From Lepiota brunneoincarnata (Eukaryota; Basidiomycota; Agaricomycetes; Agaricales; Agaricaceae), in NCBI GenBank assembly GCA_023014365.1, contig JAEBUN010000082.1, positions 1 to 64,000 on the forward strand: 64,000 bases of DNA. The letters are read 5' to 3'. The translations under genes and the position numbers were made by a program. The notes beneath the pieces were generated by a model. That model saw nothing but the letters and a program-made list of their open reading frames with translations. It was not told the DNA's origin and did no database searches. Positions within the stretch are counted from its first letter, which is position 1. Every line of letters begins with the position of its first letter. This document shows positions 1 through 9,704 of this stretch, in pieces.

Positions 1-573
1 AAAACATTGTGCACGGTGACCTAAAAGCGGTGAGACTTCTAGACGTTTGCTCTTATACACCACTGAGTTCACAGTCGTCGCGAAGGTTAACATTCTCGTA
101 ACGTCTTCCGGTAGCGCATGTCTTGCAGATTTCGGCCTTTCCTCTGTTATGGATGCGGACATTCTGAGATGGACGTCGTTAGACACAATGACTCAAGCGG
201 GTGGCACTGCACGGTGGATCGCTCCAGAACTCATGGATGAAGCCACAGATGGGACATTGCAGCGACCAAACTTCGCAAGCGATATTTACTCGGTTGGATC
301 GGTGATGTATGAGGTAAGTTATAGTCCGGAGGATCTGATATCATGCCCCTGAGACTATGAAAGGTTCTGAGCGGACAAATCCCATTCTATGAATTCTCGC
401 GGGACGTAACCGTGATCTCGAAAGTGATCCAGGGGGTGAGGCCCACTAGGCCCTCCCTTGATCTTGCACCAGAAATGACCGATAACATTTGGGAAGTGTT
501 GACGCTCTGTTGGATGCATGATCCCAAAAATAGACCCGATATACAGATTGTAATTAGACAGCTGCCTCCTTGA
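1..573 (+). CDS. Protein kinase (TKL-like), 3' part, three exons, 5' end outside window
   Basis: C-terminal part of a Ser/Thr or TKL-type protein kinase catalytic domain. The visible exons are about 3-29, 86-313 and 364-573, with introns 30-85 (gtgaga..aag) and 314-363 (gtaagt..aag), both in phase 0. Exon 1 encodes the catalytic loop HGDLKA. Exon 2 supplies VNILV, the DFG motif (ADFGLSS), and an activation segment with GTARWIAPE, the APE-type anchor. Exon 3 gives the C-lobe (VLSGQIPFYE, then LCWMHDPKNRPD with the conserved terminal Arg) and a TGA at 571-573. The order HGDLKAVN / DFGLS / GTARWIAPE is typical of the expanded agaricomycete kinase families. Substrate and pathway cannot be inferred. 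The gene looks intact to the stop, but the N-lobe lies off the left edge. The ATG at 47 is inside intron 1 and is not a start. Confidence 0.85.
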
Positions 574-1576
574 CGGGCAAGGCAAGAAGGAATAGAAGGG
601 AGGGAGCAGTCGCAAAACCCACTGGGTGCGCTGGCTTTCAGAAACTCGATGCGTCGAGTGGATACGGAAAAAGTAGCTATTGGTGACATGGAAGTTTTCA
701 TGCGACTGGTAAGTTAGCAGAACTAGTTTCACGCCCTATTACTGATAACGCCCACAGCTTTGTACTACTTGATATCTAATTTTCCATTGCGGGGGATTTA
801 ATATAGCGCCCTGCTCGTGCACAAGTGCCAGCAGTAGAATAAGGTCTTCATAGTGAGGATCACGGCATTCTACTAGGTTCCTGTGCAAGACATTAGGCTT
901 AGGCTTTCAAAATGCTAGGTCCATTTCAAAAAATATAGCAAAGTCGAAAACATACCAAAATATTGTTTCTGTAGAATAATACAGAATTAGCTTAAGTATA
1001 TTGAAATATCTGCAAGATTTTATGTATTTAAGTGTAAAATAATAGTACATATGGGGAATGTACTCAAATATATCTAACTAAGAGCATGAATAAATGTGCA
1101 GGTTGAGGACTTAGCCTTATTGCTTGTATGGGAAAACAAGTGTCAAAGTCAAATGCACTCGAGTTTGCCAGTGATTTGCTCATACAAAGGTTAAAGTTGA
1201 GTATGCTTGCATTTGCCACTTGGTAGCCCATACAATGGTCAAACTCGAGTGCACTCGAGTTTACACCCTTCCTGCTTGAAACCTGGTTGGGTTACGGGTG
1301 GTTTTACAAGTAGGATCACAGTGCAAGTCAAAATGCATGGCCTCTGCAATTACAGAGTGAGAGTACAAGGTAAGAGTATATGAGTTACAATCAGTCATGA
1401 TGGGTCACGCTATCTACTGTGTACTAAGGGGCACTGGTTACACCGCTTATATATATGAAGATGATAGTCAATGATGAGTGTGCTCAAGTTGACCACTTAT
1501 CTCCTTATACCATGGTCAAAGTCGAGTGCACTCGAGTTTTCCATCTCTCTGCTCATTATATACCCTTTTTGTTGAA
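574..1576. other. Non-coding, AT-rich spacer with a repeated CTCGAG motif
   Basis: I find no supportable gene. About 590-730 has some coding-like character but no clear splice link to the kinase. From about 900 the sequence is AT-rich. A motif around TGCACTCGAGTTT recurs near 1155, 1245 and 1520 with diverged flanks, suggesting a decayed local duplication. Confidence 0.5.
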
Positions 1577-1770
1577 GGGTTAGGGAAGAAGGAAATATAC
1601 GACTGAGCCGGTGGACTTGGGCGCAACGGGGTCGTAAGTTAGTACGATCACCCACCCGTTTCGTCCTTATATCGGACTCGTCAGGCGCACGATTAGTCCA
1701 TCAGACTTACCATCCGTCCAATCGGAAAGCGTTCCGGGCTTACCGATCGGGATTGCGACATTTGCTGGGT
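1577..1770 (-). mobile_element. Fossil 3' end of a Penelope-like (Coprina-type) element next to telomere repeats
   Basis: A telomere-like GGGTTAGGG (1577-1585) is followed by about 35 nt of tail, a hammerhead ribozyme (1621-1688) and sequence still alignable to the PLE 3' region (GTCCAATCGG, then GATCGGGATTGCGA where intact copies have GATCGATTGCGATTTTG). Similarity fades after about 1770 and no ORF follows. The order telomere, tail, ribozyme, 3' region matches the intact copies at 4.6-40 kb, but the sequence is much more diverged. It therefore looks like an older, separate insertion, or a fifth lineage. Confidence 0.75.
1621..1688 (-). ncRNA. Hammerhead ribozyme, diverged copy
   Basis: On the minus strand: stem I GCGC, core CUGACGA, stem II GUCC/GGAC closing GAUAUAA, GAAA, stem III CGGG/CCCG with a distal helix UCGUA/UACGA, then UU and GCGC. 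The predicted cut is after the base opposite 1625. Both variable helices differ from those in the intact elements yet still pair, which argues the fold was maintained by selection. Confidence 0.85.
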
Positions 1771-1974
1771 TATGGGGATAATTTGGACAACTAGGGTAGG
1801 GCTGAAATGTATTTGGTAGGGCCAGGTAGGGTCTAGAAGGCACCAGCTAGGATGGGAGACAGAGATCAGGCCTTTTGGACATGGACACTCTGTTTGAGAT
1901 ATAGGAAATCTCCAAGTAATACTTATATAGTTGAGTTGTGAGGAGCAAGAAGCATCAAGGGTGGACAAGGATAT

Positions 1975-2985
1975 ACACATGCTTGAGGTAGATGGAACCT
2001 CACCAGGAGTGATTAGATACTTGGACATGTGTGTGAGGTGCATGGAACCTCGCCAGGAGTGACCAAGTGCTCACACATGTGTGTGAGGTGCTGGGAACCT
2101 CACCAGGAGTGACCAAGTGCTCACACATGTGTGTGAAGTGCTGGGAACCTCACCAGGAGTGACCAAGTTCTCACACATGTGTGTGAGGTGCATGGAACCT
2201 CGCCAGGAGTGACCAAGTGCTCACACATGTGTGTGAGGTGCTGGGAACCTCACCAGGAGTGACCAAATGCTCACACATGTGTGTGAGGTGCTGGGAACCT
2301 CACCAGGAGTGACCAAGTTCTCACACATGTGTGTGAGGTGCATGGAACCTCGCCAGGAGTGACCAAGTGCTCACACATGTGTGTGAGGTGCTGGGAACCT
2401 CACCAGGAGTGACCAAATGCTCACACATGTGTGTGAGGTGCTGGGAACCTCACCAGGAGTGACCAAGTTCTCACACATGTGTGTGAGGTGCATGGAACCT
2501 CGCCAGGAGTGACCAAGTGCTCACACATGTGTGTGAGGTGCTGGGAACCTCACCAGGAGTGACCAAGTGCTCACACATGTGTGTGAGGTGCATGGAACCT
2601 CGCCAGGAGTGACCAAATTCTCACACATGTGTGTGAGGTGCTGGGAACCTCACCAGGAGTGACCAAGTGCTCACACATGTGTGTGAGGTGCATGGAACCT
2701 CACCAGGAGTGACCAAGTTCTCACACATGTGTGTGAGGTGCATGGAACCTCGCCAGGAGTGACCAAGTGCTCACACATGTGTGTGAGGTGCATGAAACCT
2801 CGCCAGGAGTGACCAAATTCTCACACATGTGTGTGAGGTGCTGGGAACCTCACCAGGAGTGACCAAGTTCTCACACATGTGTGTGAGGTGCATGGAACCT
2901 CGCCAGGAGTGACCAAGTGCTCACACATGTGTGTGAGGTGCAGGGAACCTCACCAGGAGTGATCAGATACTTGTACATGTGAAAG
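1975..2985. repeat. Minisatellite, 50-bp unit, about 20 copies
   Basis: Tandem 50-bp units built on GTGTGAGGTGCTGGGAACC, TCACCAGGAGTGACCAAG and CTCACACATGT. Two main variants alternate (CATGGAACCTCGCC and CTGGGAACCTCACC). The first and last units share a different end (GAT(T/C)AGATACTTG), as if one ancestral unit was split by internal expansion. No coding function is apparent. Confidence 0.95.
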
Positions 2986-3585
2986 AATGAAAACTGGGGT
3001 GTTAGGGGTTTGGTGATGCAAACATGACAGCATCCATCTGTCACTGTGGACTGCCAATGGGCCCTGCATAATAAATTATTGATTTAAAAAAAAAGAAAAT
3101 CCATCTGTTACTGAGGCCTCAACCCAGATCCTTTTGGTTGTGTAGTGAAATCAGGTAGAAAATGGGCAATTTAAATAAAACTGCTCAACATGTGGACTTG
3201 AGATGACATGAGATGACAAGGGGACATGGTCTGAATGAATTCTGATAGCTGAGACATCAAGATGAGGCAAAACAAAGTGAGATAGAGAGAAAGAGACTTC
3301 AGATGTGAGTTAAGATCATGTTAACTGAGGTCCCTACAGAATACATACAGTTTATATACTCTAGGGACTGTGGAGCTTGTGTAAGATATGAATTGCATGA
3401 TGTGGTGCTGTTTACATAATCATGACATAGTATGACCACGCCTTGGCAAGCACAGTACTATGGCATCTTAGGACAATGTGAGGCAATGCAACAACTATCA
3501 GGCTTGTAGTAAGATAGTTAGATATATAAGAGGAGGTTATAGATGATCTATTAAGCATTGCAATAACAGGTAATTAATAATTGGT
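2986..3585. other. Non-coding AT-rich spacer
   Basis: There is no supportable ORF or RNA gene. It probably includes 3' flanking sequence of the degenerate DNA transposon that follows. A short A-run occurs near 3088-3098. Confidence 0.4.
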
Positions 3586-4637
3586 TTATTTAATATTAGC
3601 TTTCTCCAATTCCGCAAGAATGGTCATTGGAATCATGTGATGTCCCCGATACTTCTTTGCTGCCCATGCCACCTGCAAACCAGTCAAGCCTTTGTGATAT
3701 GCATCCATGAAGCGAAGTGAGCACATTGCAAACCTGGACGATAAAAGTGGCAAATCTGATCAGATTCCAAGTCAATCAGATCCTGAGATCAGAGGCACTC
3801 ACCGATGCATCAAAAATCAAGGAGATGTCATTGAGACATGCAACCAGGTTCCTCTCCAGATCAGCTTCACTTGACAATGCCAGCTTCAGACAATATGCAT
3901 GTTTTGCAGCCCCCCAGCATTGTTCAATGAAGTTGAGCTCACAATGGAACTTTGGCAAAAACAAAACTTTGAAACCCTTCTCCCTTGCCTCCATCTCCAA
4001 AATGGACTCCACCCTGACAAAGTCAGGTTCATTGAACAGGGTCCAATGGCAACAGCAACACATCTCACCAGCCAGGCAGTCTGAGAACTTTTTGCTGCAT
4101 TGAGCCTTCCACCTCTGTGCCTCTGTAAAGCCGTGCTCCTCCAAGATCACGGCCATGCCCTTGAACTGACCTGCATAGGGATGGGCTGGGTCGTTTGGGA
4201 AATAAAAGGCCTGCTCTTCACTGTTTGGAAGTTTGCCATTCCTGATGGGAATTTTCTTTTTGAGAATCTTCCCATCAGACTTGTACTGTAACTTCCCATT
4301 CCCATCTAAATCGTTCACCTCAACCATAAAATTGGCAGATAGGCCCTTTGGCATCTTCAATGCTGACAGAGCACCCTCTGCATGTTTCAGGTGAGTAGTT
4401 GCATTGTCGAAGATAAGAACATGGTCCTCATCTGGATAATACTTCCACAGGATCTCCATTGCCTTTGCTGCCTGGTCATGGATATTCTGGTTGTCAAAAT
4501 ACCCTTCATGGTTCTTTCCTGCACAGAACAGAACACAAGTGCTCTTGGTCCCATCGGGTGATCATAGCCAGCCATGATCTGCAGAGACAAAGTCTGCAAC
4601 CATCAGCAAGTGTCCTTCCCCTTTTGTATACATATGG
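3586..4637 (-). pseudogene. DDE transposase (basidiomycete DDE endonuclease family), truncated by telomere repeats
   Basis: Minus-strand reading preserves a DDE endonuclease. The first acidic site is in LMVADFVSAD (about 4583-4612), the second in LIFDNATTH (about 4400), and the third is the Glu of HCELNFIEQCWG (about 3920). A C-terminal exon encodes RFMDAYHKGLTG and ends with TAA at 3586-3588. The longest uninterrupted frame is 3776-4459. An in-frame TGA at about 4567 interrupts WL*SPDG, where relatives of this family usually have Arg, consistent with a C-to-T change at a CGA codon. An intron or frameshift lies near 3722-3765 and its exact borders are unclear. The reading frame runs straight into TTAGGG repeats at 4638, so the N-terminal part is lost. 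The DNA transposon appears to have been cut and the break capped by telomeric sequence. Confidence 0.8.
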
Positions 4638-4706
4638 TTTTAGGGTTAGGGTTAGGGGAGGGGAGTCAATACACGAGGGGTTAGGGGGTTAAGGGTTAGG
4701 GGTTAG
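4638..4706 (+). repeat. Telomere-type TTAGGG tract holding a 20-nt PLE 3'-tail stub
   Basis: TTAGGG/TTAGGGG repeats run 4638-4657 and 4677-4706. Between them, about 4657-4677 (GGGGAGTCAATACACGAG) is exactly the outermost 3' tail of subfamily A2 elements (compare 6111-6130 and 13947-13966). This appears to be an insertion that stopped after about 20 nt of reverse transcription and was then re-capped. Confidence 0.85.
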
Positions 4707-4742
4707 GAAAGGGGGCGTATAAACACGAGTCGCGACGGAGGG

Positions 4743-4807
4743 GCGCAACGGGTTGTTGGGGTTTCCAACTACCCACCCGTTTCGTCTTATAAAGACTCAT
4801 CAGGCGC
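4743..4807 (-). ncRNA. Hammerhead ribozyme (A1 type)
   Basis: Core CUGAUGA .. GAAA with stem I GCGC/GCGC, stem II GUCUU/AAGAC (loop UAU), and stem III CGGGU/ACCCG plus GUUGG/CCAAC. Predicted cleavage is at GUU/GCGC, between the bases opposite 4747 and 4746. Stem I is open, so it is type I in layout. Confidence 0.92.
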
Positions 4808-5778
4808 ACGATATCCGTCAGATACCTGCCGTCCAATCGATTGTCGCCGATAGCGATCGATTGCGATTTTGATCGATAGATCAAAATCCGCGGAACGTAT
4901 TTATAATCCCCCCGTTAATAACAGGTGAAAATAGGATTAAAAACTTAACTTCGAGTTTCAAAACTTACCGCGCTGACTTAGACGCGCGCTTGCGTCTGGG
5001 AAAAGTCACGTGATCGTGCGACCGGTCACGTGCCATCGGGCTATGTTACCCGACGACGGAACAATCCGGGCCGGGGTAGGGCCGTCACGTGACAATGTAA
5101 CAAGGTGCACTTTCGCACGGGGTCCAAGCGTGAGAACTTGTGAAACCCGGCACCGGTGACATGATTTACCGGTGGCGGTGTACTTACCTTAGATGGCTAT
5201 CCTTCCCACGGGTCTGCTAGAGGACGCCCCGCCCGACCGAGCCGGTTAGGTCCGGTTAGGTTCGGGTTCGGGTTAGGGGGTAACATAGTATTAGTATGCC
5301 GCCCTCGTCGGGAAGGTAAGGTAGTACTTACCGCAAAGAACGCTCCGCACGGCATATAACCGGCGTTTTAAAGCGAGTTAACCGCCATCAGGGGTCGAAC
5401 TTACGTTGTTTACCGTTTACGCGAAAGTTACTATTCGAAAGACTTAGGAAGGGGGCATAACCGCCCCCCCAGACGTGGTTCCGGGTTACGCCGCACCATC
5501 GCACCCAAACCGATAAAAGGCCACCTATTTAAAAACCTGTTTTCGCGTGCTGCGATCGAAGCGCAGGTCGTGCAACCCCGAAGTCTTCTAACAACGGGGT
5601 CCCAGGAAGGTTACTCAAGATCAGCAAATATGGGCCGGCCGACATACGGGAATCACCCCGCAGAGGTCGGTACCCGAACGCCCAGGGATTTCCCCATGTG
5701 GGCGCCGACTTGGTACCAGTCGCCGCAGCTAGGTTGTGCGGACAACTACGGCTGGCATGGTATACCACGTAAGCCATA

Positions 5779-6078
5779 TCAATCGAAGTTCGCAATCGCG
5801 ATCCACGGATCAGGCGTCTTCTCACGGTGGTGTTCTACCGCCGGAGCGGAAGAAGAGGCCACGGGAGCTCGAGCTTCGGCGAAGAAGTCGGTTATTAACG
5901 CCTGGCGGTCGCGCCGCGCGAGAACAGAAGCACGCCAAATTGACGTAAGGTCCATTATCTGTCGGGTTCTTTTCTTCGAAACCAACAGACGGCGACCGAA
6001 GAGACCGAGTCTATCTAGGCGTAAGAAAGGTCCTTGCCAACCCGAATCTAAACACCAATCCTTTGCACACTCCGCCAA
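5779..6078 (-). pseudogene. PLE reverse transcriptase, C-terminal fragment (99 codons)
   Basis: Encodes only the C-terminal tail downstream of the RT core (AECAKDWC .. SKKRTRQIMD .. DPWIAIANFD) and ends with the same stop as the intact ORFs. It has no RT motifs. It was cut at the telomeric join and is not functional alone. Confidence 0.9.
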
Positions 6079-6110
6079 GGGTTAGGGGGGTTAGGGTTAG
6101 GGGTTAGGGG
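6079..6110 (+). repeat. Telomere-type repeat tract
   Basis: About five degenerate repeats (TTAGGG, TTAGGGG, TTAGGGGGG) lie between the truncated 5' end of one PLE copy and the 3' tail of the next. The G-rich strand reads left to right. Confidence 0.9.
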
Positions 6111-6142
6111 AGGGGAGTCAATACACGAGTCGCGACGGTGGG

Positions 6143-6208
6143 GCGCAACGGGCTGTTGGGGTTTCCAACTGCCCACCCGTTTCGTCTTATAAAAGACTCA
6201 TCAGGCGC
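6143..6208 (-). ncRNA. Hammerhead ribozyme (A2 type)
   Basis: Same core as A1 with stem II GUCUU/AAGAC closed by UUAU and stem III containing CGGG/CCCG and GUUGG/CCAAC. The single-base changes against A1 lie in loops or keep pairing. The predicted cut is between the bases opposite 6147 and 6146. Confidence 0.92.
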
Positions 6209-7173
6209 ACGATATCCGTCAGATACCTGCCGTCCAATCGATGGTCGCCGATAGCGATCGATTGCGATTTTGATCGATAGATCAAAATCCGCGGAACGTG
6301 TACGTAATCCCCCTAGTAAATGGGTGAAAATGAATTTAAATACTTAGCGTCGAGTTTCGAAACCATCGCCGTGCTGACCTTGGCGCGCGCTTACGCCTGA
6401 GAAAAGTCACGTGATCGTGAGTACGGTCACGTGTCATCGGGCTATGTTACCCGCCGCCCGAGGGCAAGTCACGGGGTAGGGCCGTCACGTGATCACGTGG
6501 CAAGCATCACTTTCGCACGGGGTCCATGCGTGAGAACATGTGAAACCCGGCACCGGCGACATGAATTGCCGGTGGCGGTGTACTTACCTTAGGTGGCTAT
6601 CCTTCCCACGGGTCTGCTAGAGTACGCCCCGCCCGACCGGGACGGTTAGGTCCGGGTTAGGTCAGGGTTAGGGGTAAGCTTAGTATTAGTAAGCCGCACT
6701 CGTTGGGAAGGTAAGGTAGTACTTACCGCAAGGAACGTTCCGCACGGCATATAACCGGCGAAGAAGCGAGTTAACCGCCACCAGGGAGGAGAACTTACGT
6801 TGTTTACCGCTTGACGCGATCGTTACTATTCGAGAGACTTAGGAAGGGGGCATAACCGCCCCCCCAGACGTGGTTCCGGGTTACGCCGCACCATCTCACC
6901 CAAACCGATAAAAGGCCACCTATTTAAAAACCTGTTTTCGCGTGCTGCGATCGAAGCGCAGGTCGTGCAACCCCGAAGTCTTCAAACAACGGGGTCCCAG
7001 GAAGGTTACTCAAGATCAGCAAATATGGGCCGGCCGACATACGGGAATCACCCCGCAGAGGTCGGTACCCGAACGCCCAGGGATTTCCCCATTTGGGCGC
7101 CGACTTGGTACCAGTCGCCGCAGCTAAGTTGTGCGGACAACTACGGCTGGCATGGTATACCACGTAAGCCATA

Positions 7174-8602
7174 TCAATCGAAGTTCGCAATCGCGATCCA
7201 CGGATCAGGCGTTTTCTCACGATGGTGTTCGACCGCCGGAGCGGAAGAAGAGGCCATGGGAGCTCGAGCTTCTGCGAAGAAGTCGGTTATAAGCGCCTGG
7301 CGGTCGCGCCGCGCGAGGACAGAAGCACGCCAGATTGACGTGAGATCCATTATCTGTCGGGTTCTTTTCTTCGAAACCAACAGACGTCGACCAAAAAGAC
7401 CGAGTTTATCTAGCCGTAAGAAAGGTCCTTGCCAACCCTCCTCAGTACACCAATCCTTTGCACACTCCGCCAAGTCGGGCTCAGCTTCAGCACGCGGGAT
7501 CTTAGTAAAGAGTCGCATCAGTTCGAACGCCTTCTTAGGAAGGCCTAGTTTCACTATGTCATACGGGAGCGGGACGTTACGCAGCCCCCGCATGTCCAGA
7601 CGGGCGAAGGTATTCATAGCCTGCGCCCACCCGGTCTTTATACTGTCCTCAAGTTCTTGAGCGTTAAACATATCCCAGGAGACGTTGTATTCGCTTTTCA
7701 GCACGAGTACGCCATTCGCTGGCGGCACGGACTCCTTAAGCCGTACATCCCAACGTACTCGGTAGTTATCTCGCAGCCAAGCCGCGATCAACGTCGGAGG
7801 GTAGCCACGCGCTATGTAGATATCCGAAGCTTCTCTACAAGCCATCACGTAATCGTCGAAACGCGATGAAAGCGCGGCAAGCCTCGATAGCTCCGACACA
7901 AAAGTGCCTTTCTTCACATAAAGTGGGTGGAAGCTAATCCAGGGTATGCGCTCGAAGTGGTTCATCGGCTTCCTATACGCCTTATGGTGGAGGCGGCCGT
8001 TTGCCGTAAACAGCATCATGTCTAGGAAGACCATATATTGATCCGAGGATGACCACGTAATGGTACAGTTATCGAACTTAAGATTGTCGCTAAGGAGCGC
8101 CAGGGCGTCCTTCTCGTGATACGCATACACGAGTGCGAGACAATCGTCGATGTAGCGACCGTAGTACGCTACGTCAGGGGACCGGAGGGCATCGCACTTC
8201 TCCTCGAAGTATACGCCGTAAAGGTTCGCGAGATCGGGGCTTGACGCCACACCCATCGCTAGCCCACGGGCCTGCCGGTAATATTTCCCTTGGAACTGTA
8301 CCAATAAGTTGTCGTCCGCTGCCCGCATGCATTCCCGTAACAGCTGTACTTTAGCTGCTGCACGCGTTGCGTCGAAGTCGGTATCATCGACTTCTAACTC
8401 GGACTCGGCTAACCATGCGGTGTAATATTCTTCAGCAAAGGAGTGTGCCTTCTGAACATCCACATGAGGATAGAATGCGACTACGTCGCCCGAGACAAAG
8501 TATAAACGCTTAAGCATACCGTTCTCGAATCGGAACTGCGGTAGCGACAACTTGCTCAATTTTATCGCCAGGTCTTTTGAACCATGAATAACGTACGGCG
8601 CC
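7174..8602 (-). pseudogene. PLE reverse transcriptase, 5'-truncated
   Basis: Retains RT motif A (SGDVVAFYPHVDV), motif B (GLAMGVASSPDLANLYG), motif C with YIDD, the FLDMM motif, the thumb region and the conserved C-terminus. It lacks the N-terminal half and the fingers motifs (TDKNLG, FYVIPKIHK). Coding sequence continues beyond the internal Met at 8559 up to the telomeric join at 8602. Confidence 0.9.
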
Positions 8603-8633
8603 TAGGGTTAGGGGGGTTAGGGTTAGGGTTAGG
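8603..8633 (+). repeat. Telomere-type repeat tract
   Basis: TAGGGTTAGGGGGGTTAGGG followed by further TTAGGG between the cut 5' end of an A2 copy and the 3' tail of the full-length A1 copy. Confidence 0.9.
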
Positions 8634-8668
8634 AAAGGGGGCGTATAAACACGAGTCGCGACGGAGGG

Positions 8669-8733
8669 GCGCAACGGGTTGTTGGGGTTTCCAACTACCC
8701 ACCCGTTTCGTCTTATAAAGACTCATCAGGCGC
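8669..8733 (-). ncRNA. Hammerhead ribozyme, 3' side of full-length A1 element
   Basis: Identical in core and helices to the copy at 4743-4807 (stem II GUCUU/AAGAC, stem III GUUGG/CCAAC). It lies about 970 nt beyond the ORF stop and about 35 nt from the element's 3' border with TTAGGG. The predicted cut is between the bases opposite 8673 and 8672. Confidence 0.92.
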
Positions 8734-8932
8734 ACGATATCCGTCAGATACCTGCCGTCCAATCGATTGTCGCCGATAGCGATCGATTGCGATTTTGATC
8801 GATAGATCAAAATCCGCGGAACGTATTTATAATCCCCCCGTTAATAACAGGTGAAAATAGGATTAAAAACTTAACTTCGAGTTTCAAAACTTACCGCGCT
8901 GACTTAGACGCGCGCTTGCGTCTGGGAAAAGT

Positions 8933-9017
8933 CACGTGATCGTGCGACCGGTCACGTGCCATCGGGCTATGTTACCCGACGACGGAACAATCCGGGCCGG
9001 GGTAGGGCCGTCACGTG
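8933..9017. promoter_or_regulatory. Cluster of three CACGTG (E-box) palindromes in PLE 3' region
   Basis: CACGTG occurs at 8933-8938, 8953-8958 and 9012-9017, mostly as TCACGTGA/C. Clusters in the same place are present in all A copies, and four occur in family B (26277-26347). CACGTG is the classic binding site of bHLH factors. A role in transcription of the neighbouring element to the left is an inference. Confidence 0.5.
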
Positions 9018-9168
9018 ACAACGTAACAAGGTGCACTTTCGCACGGGGTCCAAGCGTGAGAACTTGTGAAACCCGGCACCGGTGACATGATTTACCGGTG
9101 GCGGTGTACTTACCTTAGATGGCTATCCTTCCCACGGGTCTGCTAGAGGACGCCCCGCCCGACCGAGC

Positions 9169-9207
9169 CGGTTAGGTCCGGTTAGGTTCGGGTTCGGGTT
9201 AGGGGGT
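9169..9207 (+). repeat. Internal telomere-like tract in PLE 3' region
   Basis: Degenerate repeats GGTTAGGTCC, GGTTAGGTTC, GGGTTCGGGTTAGGGGG lie inside the 3' region, far from any element border. Equivalent tracts occur in A2 (about 18248-18277), A3 (about 33671-33702) and B (26356-26411), so the tract is an inherited part of the element. Confidence 0.8.
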
Positions 9208-9704
9208 AACATAGTATTAGTATGCCGCCCTCGTCAGGAAGGTAAGGTAGTACTTACCGCAAAGAACGCTCCGCACGGCATATAACCGGCGTTTTAAAGC
9301 GAGTTAACCGCCATCAGGGGTCGAACTTACGTTGTTTACCGTTTACGCGAAAGTTACTATTCGAAAGACTTAGGAAGGGGGCATAACCGCCCCCCCAGAC
9401 GTGGTTCCGGGTTACGCCGCACCATCACACCCAAACCGATAAAAGGCCACCTATTTAAAAACCTGTTTTCGCGTGCTGCGATCGAAGCGCAGGTCGTGCA
9501 ACCCCGAAGTCTTCTAACAACGGGGTCCCAGGAAGGTTACTCAAGATCAGCAAATATGGGCCGGCCGACATACGGGAATCACCCCGCAGAGGTCGGTACC
9601 CGAACGCCCAGGGATTTCCCCATTTGGGCGCCGACTTGGTACCAGTCGCCGCAGCTAGGTTGTGCGGACAACTACGGCTGGCATGGTATACCACGTAAGC
9701 CATA

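Larger units (their letters stand above)
4707..6078 (-). mobile_element. Coprina-type PLE, subfamily A1, 5'-truncated
   Basis: The copy starts at its 3' tail (GGGGGCGTATAAACACGAG) beside TTAGGG, contains the ribozyme and about 1 kb of 3' region, and is cut inside the ORF at GCCAAG/GGTTAGGG (6078/6079). It is nearly identical to the A1 copy at 8634 over its whole length, so it is recent. It carries a second copy of the internal telomere-like tract (about 5240-5280). Confidence 0.9.
6111..8602 (-). mobile_element. Coprina-type PLE, subfamily A2, 5'-truncated
   Basis: A2 3' tail (AGGGGAGTCAATACACGAG), ribozyme, 3' region and about 1.4 kb of ORF. The 5' cut lies in the RT core at GGCGCC/TAGGGTTAGG. 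It differs from the other A2 copies at scattered positions (for example GCCATGGGAG at 7251, where they have GCCACGGGAG), so it is not a simple duplicate of them. Confidence 0.9.
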
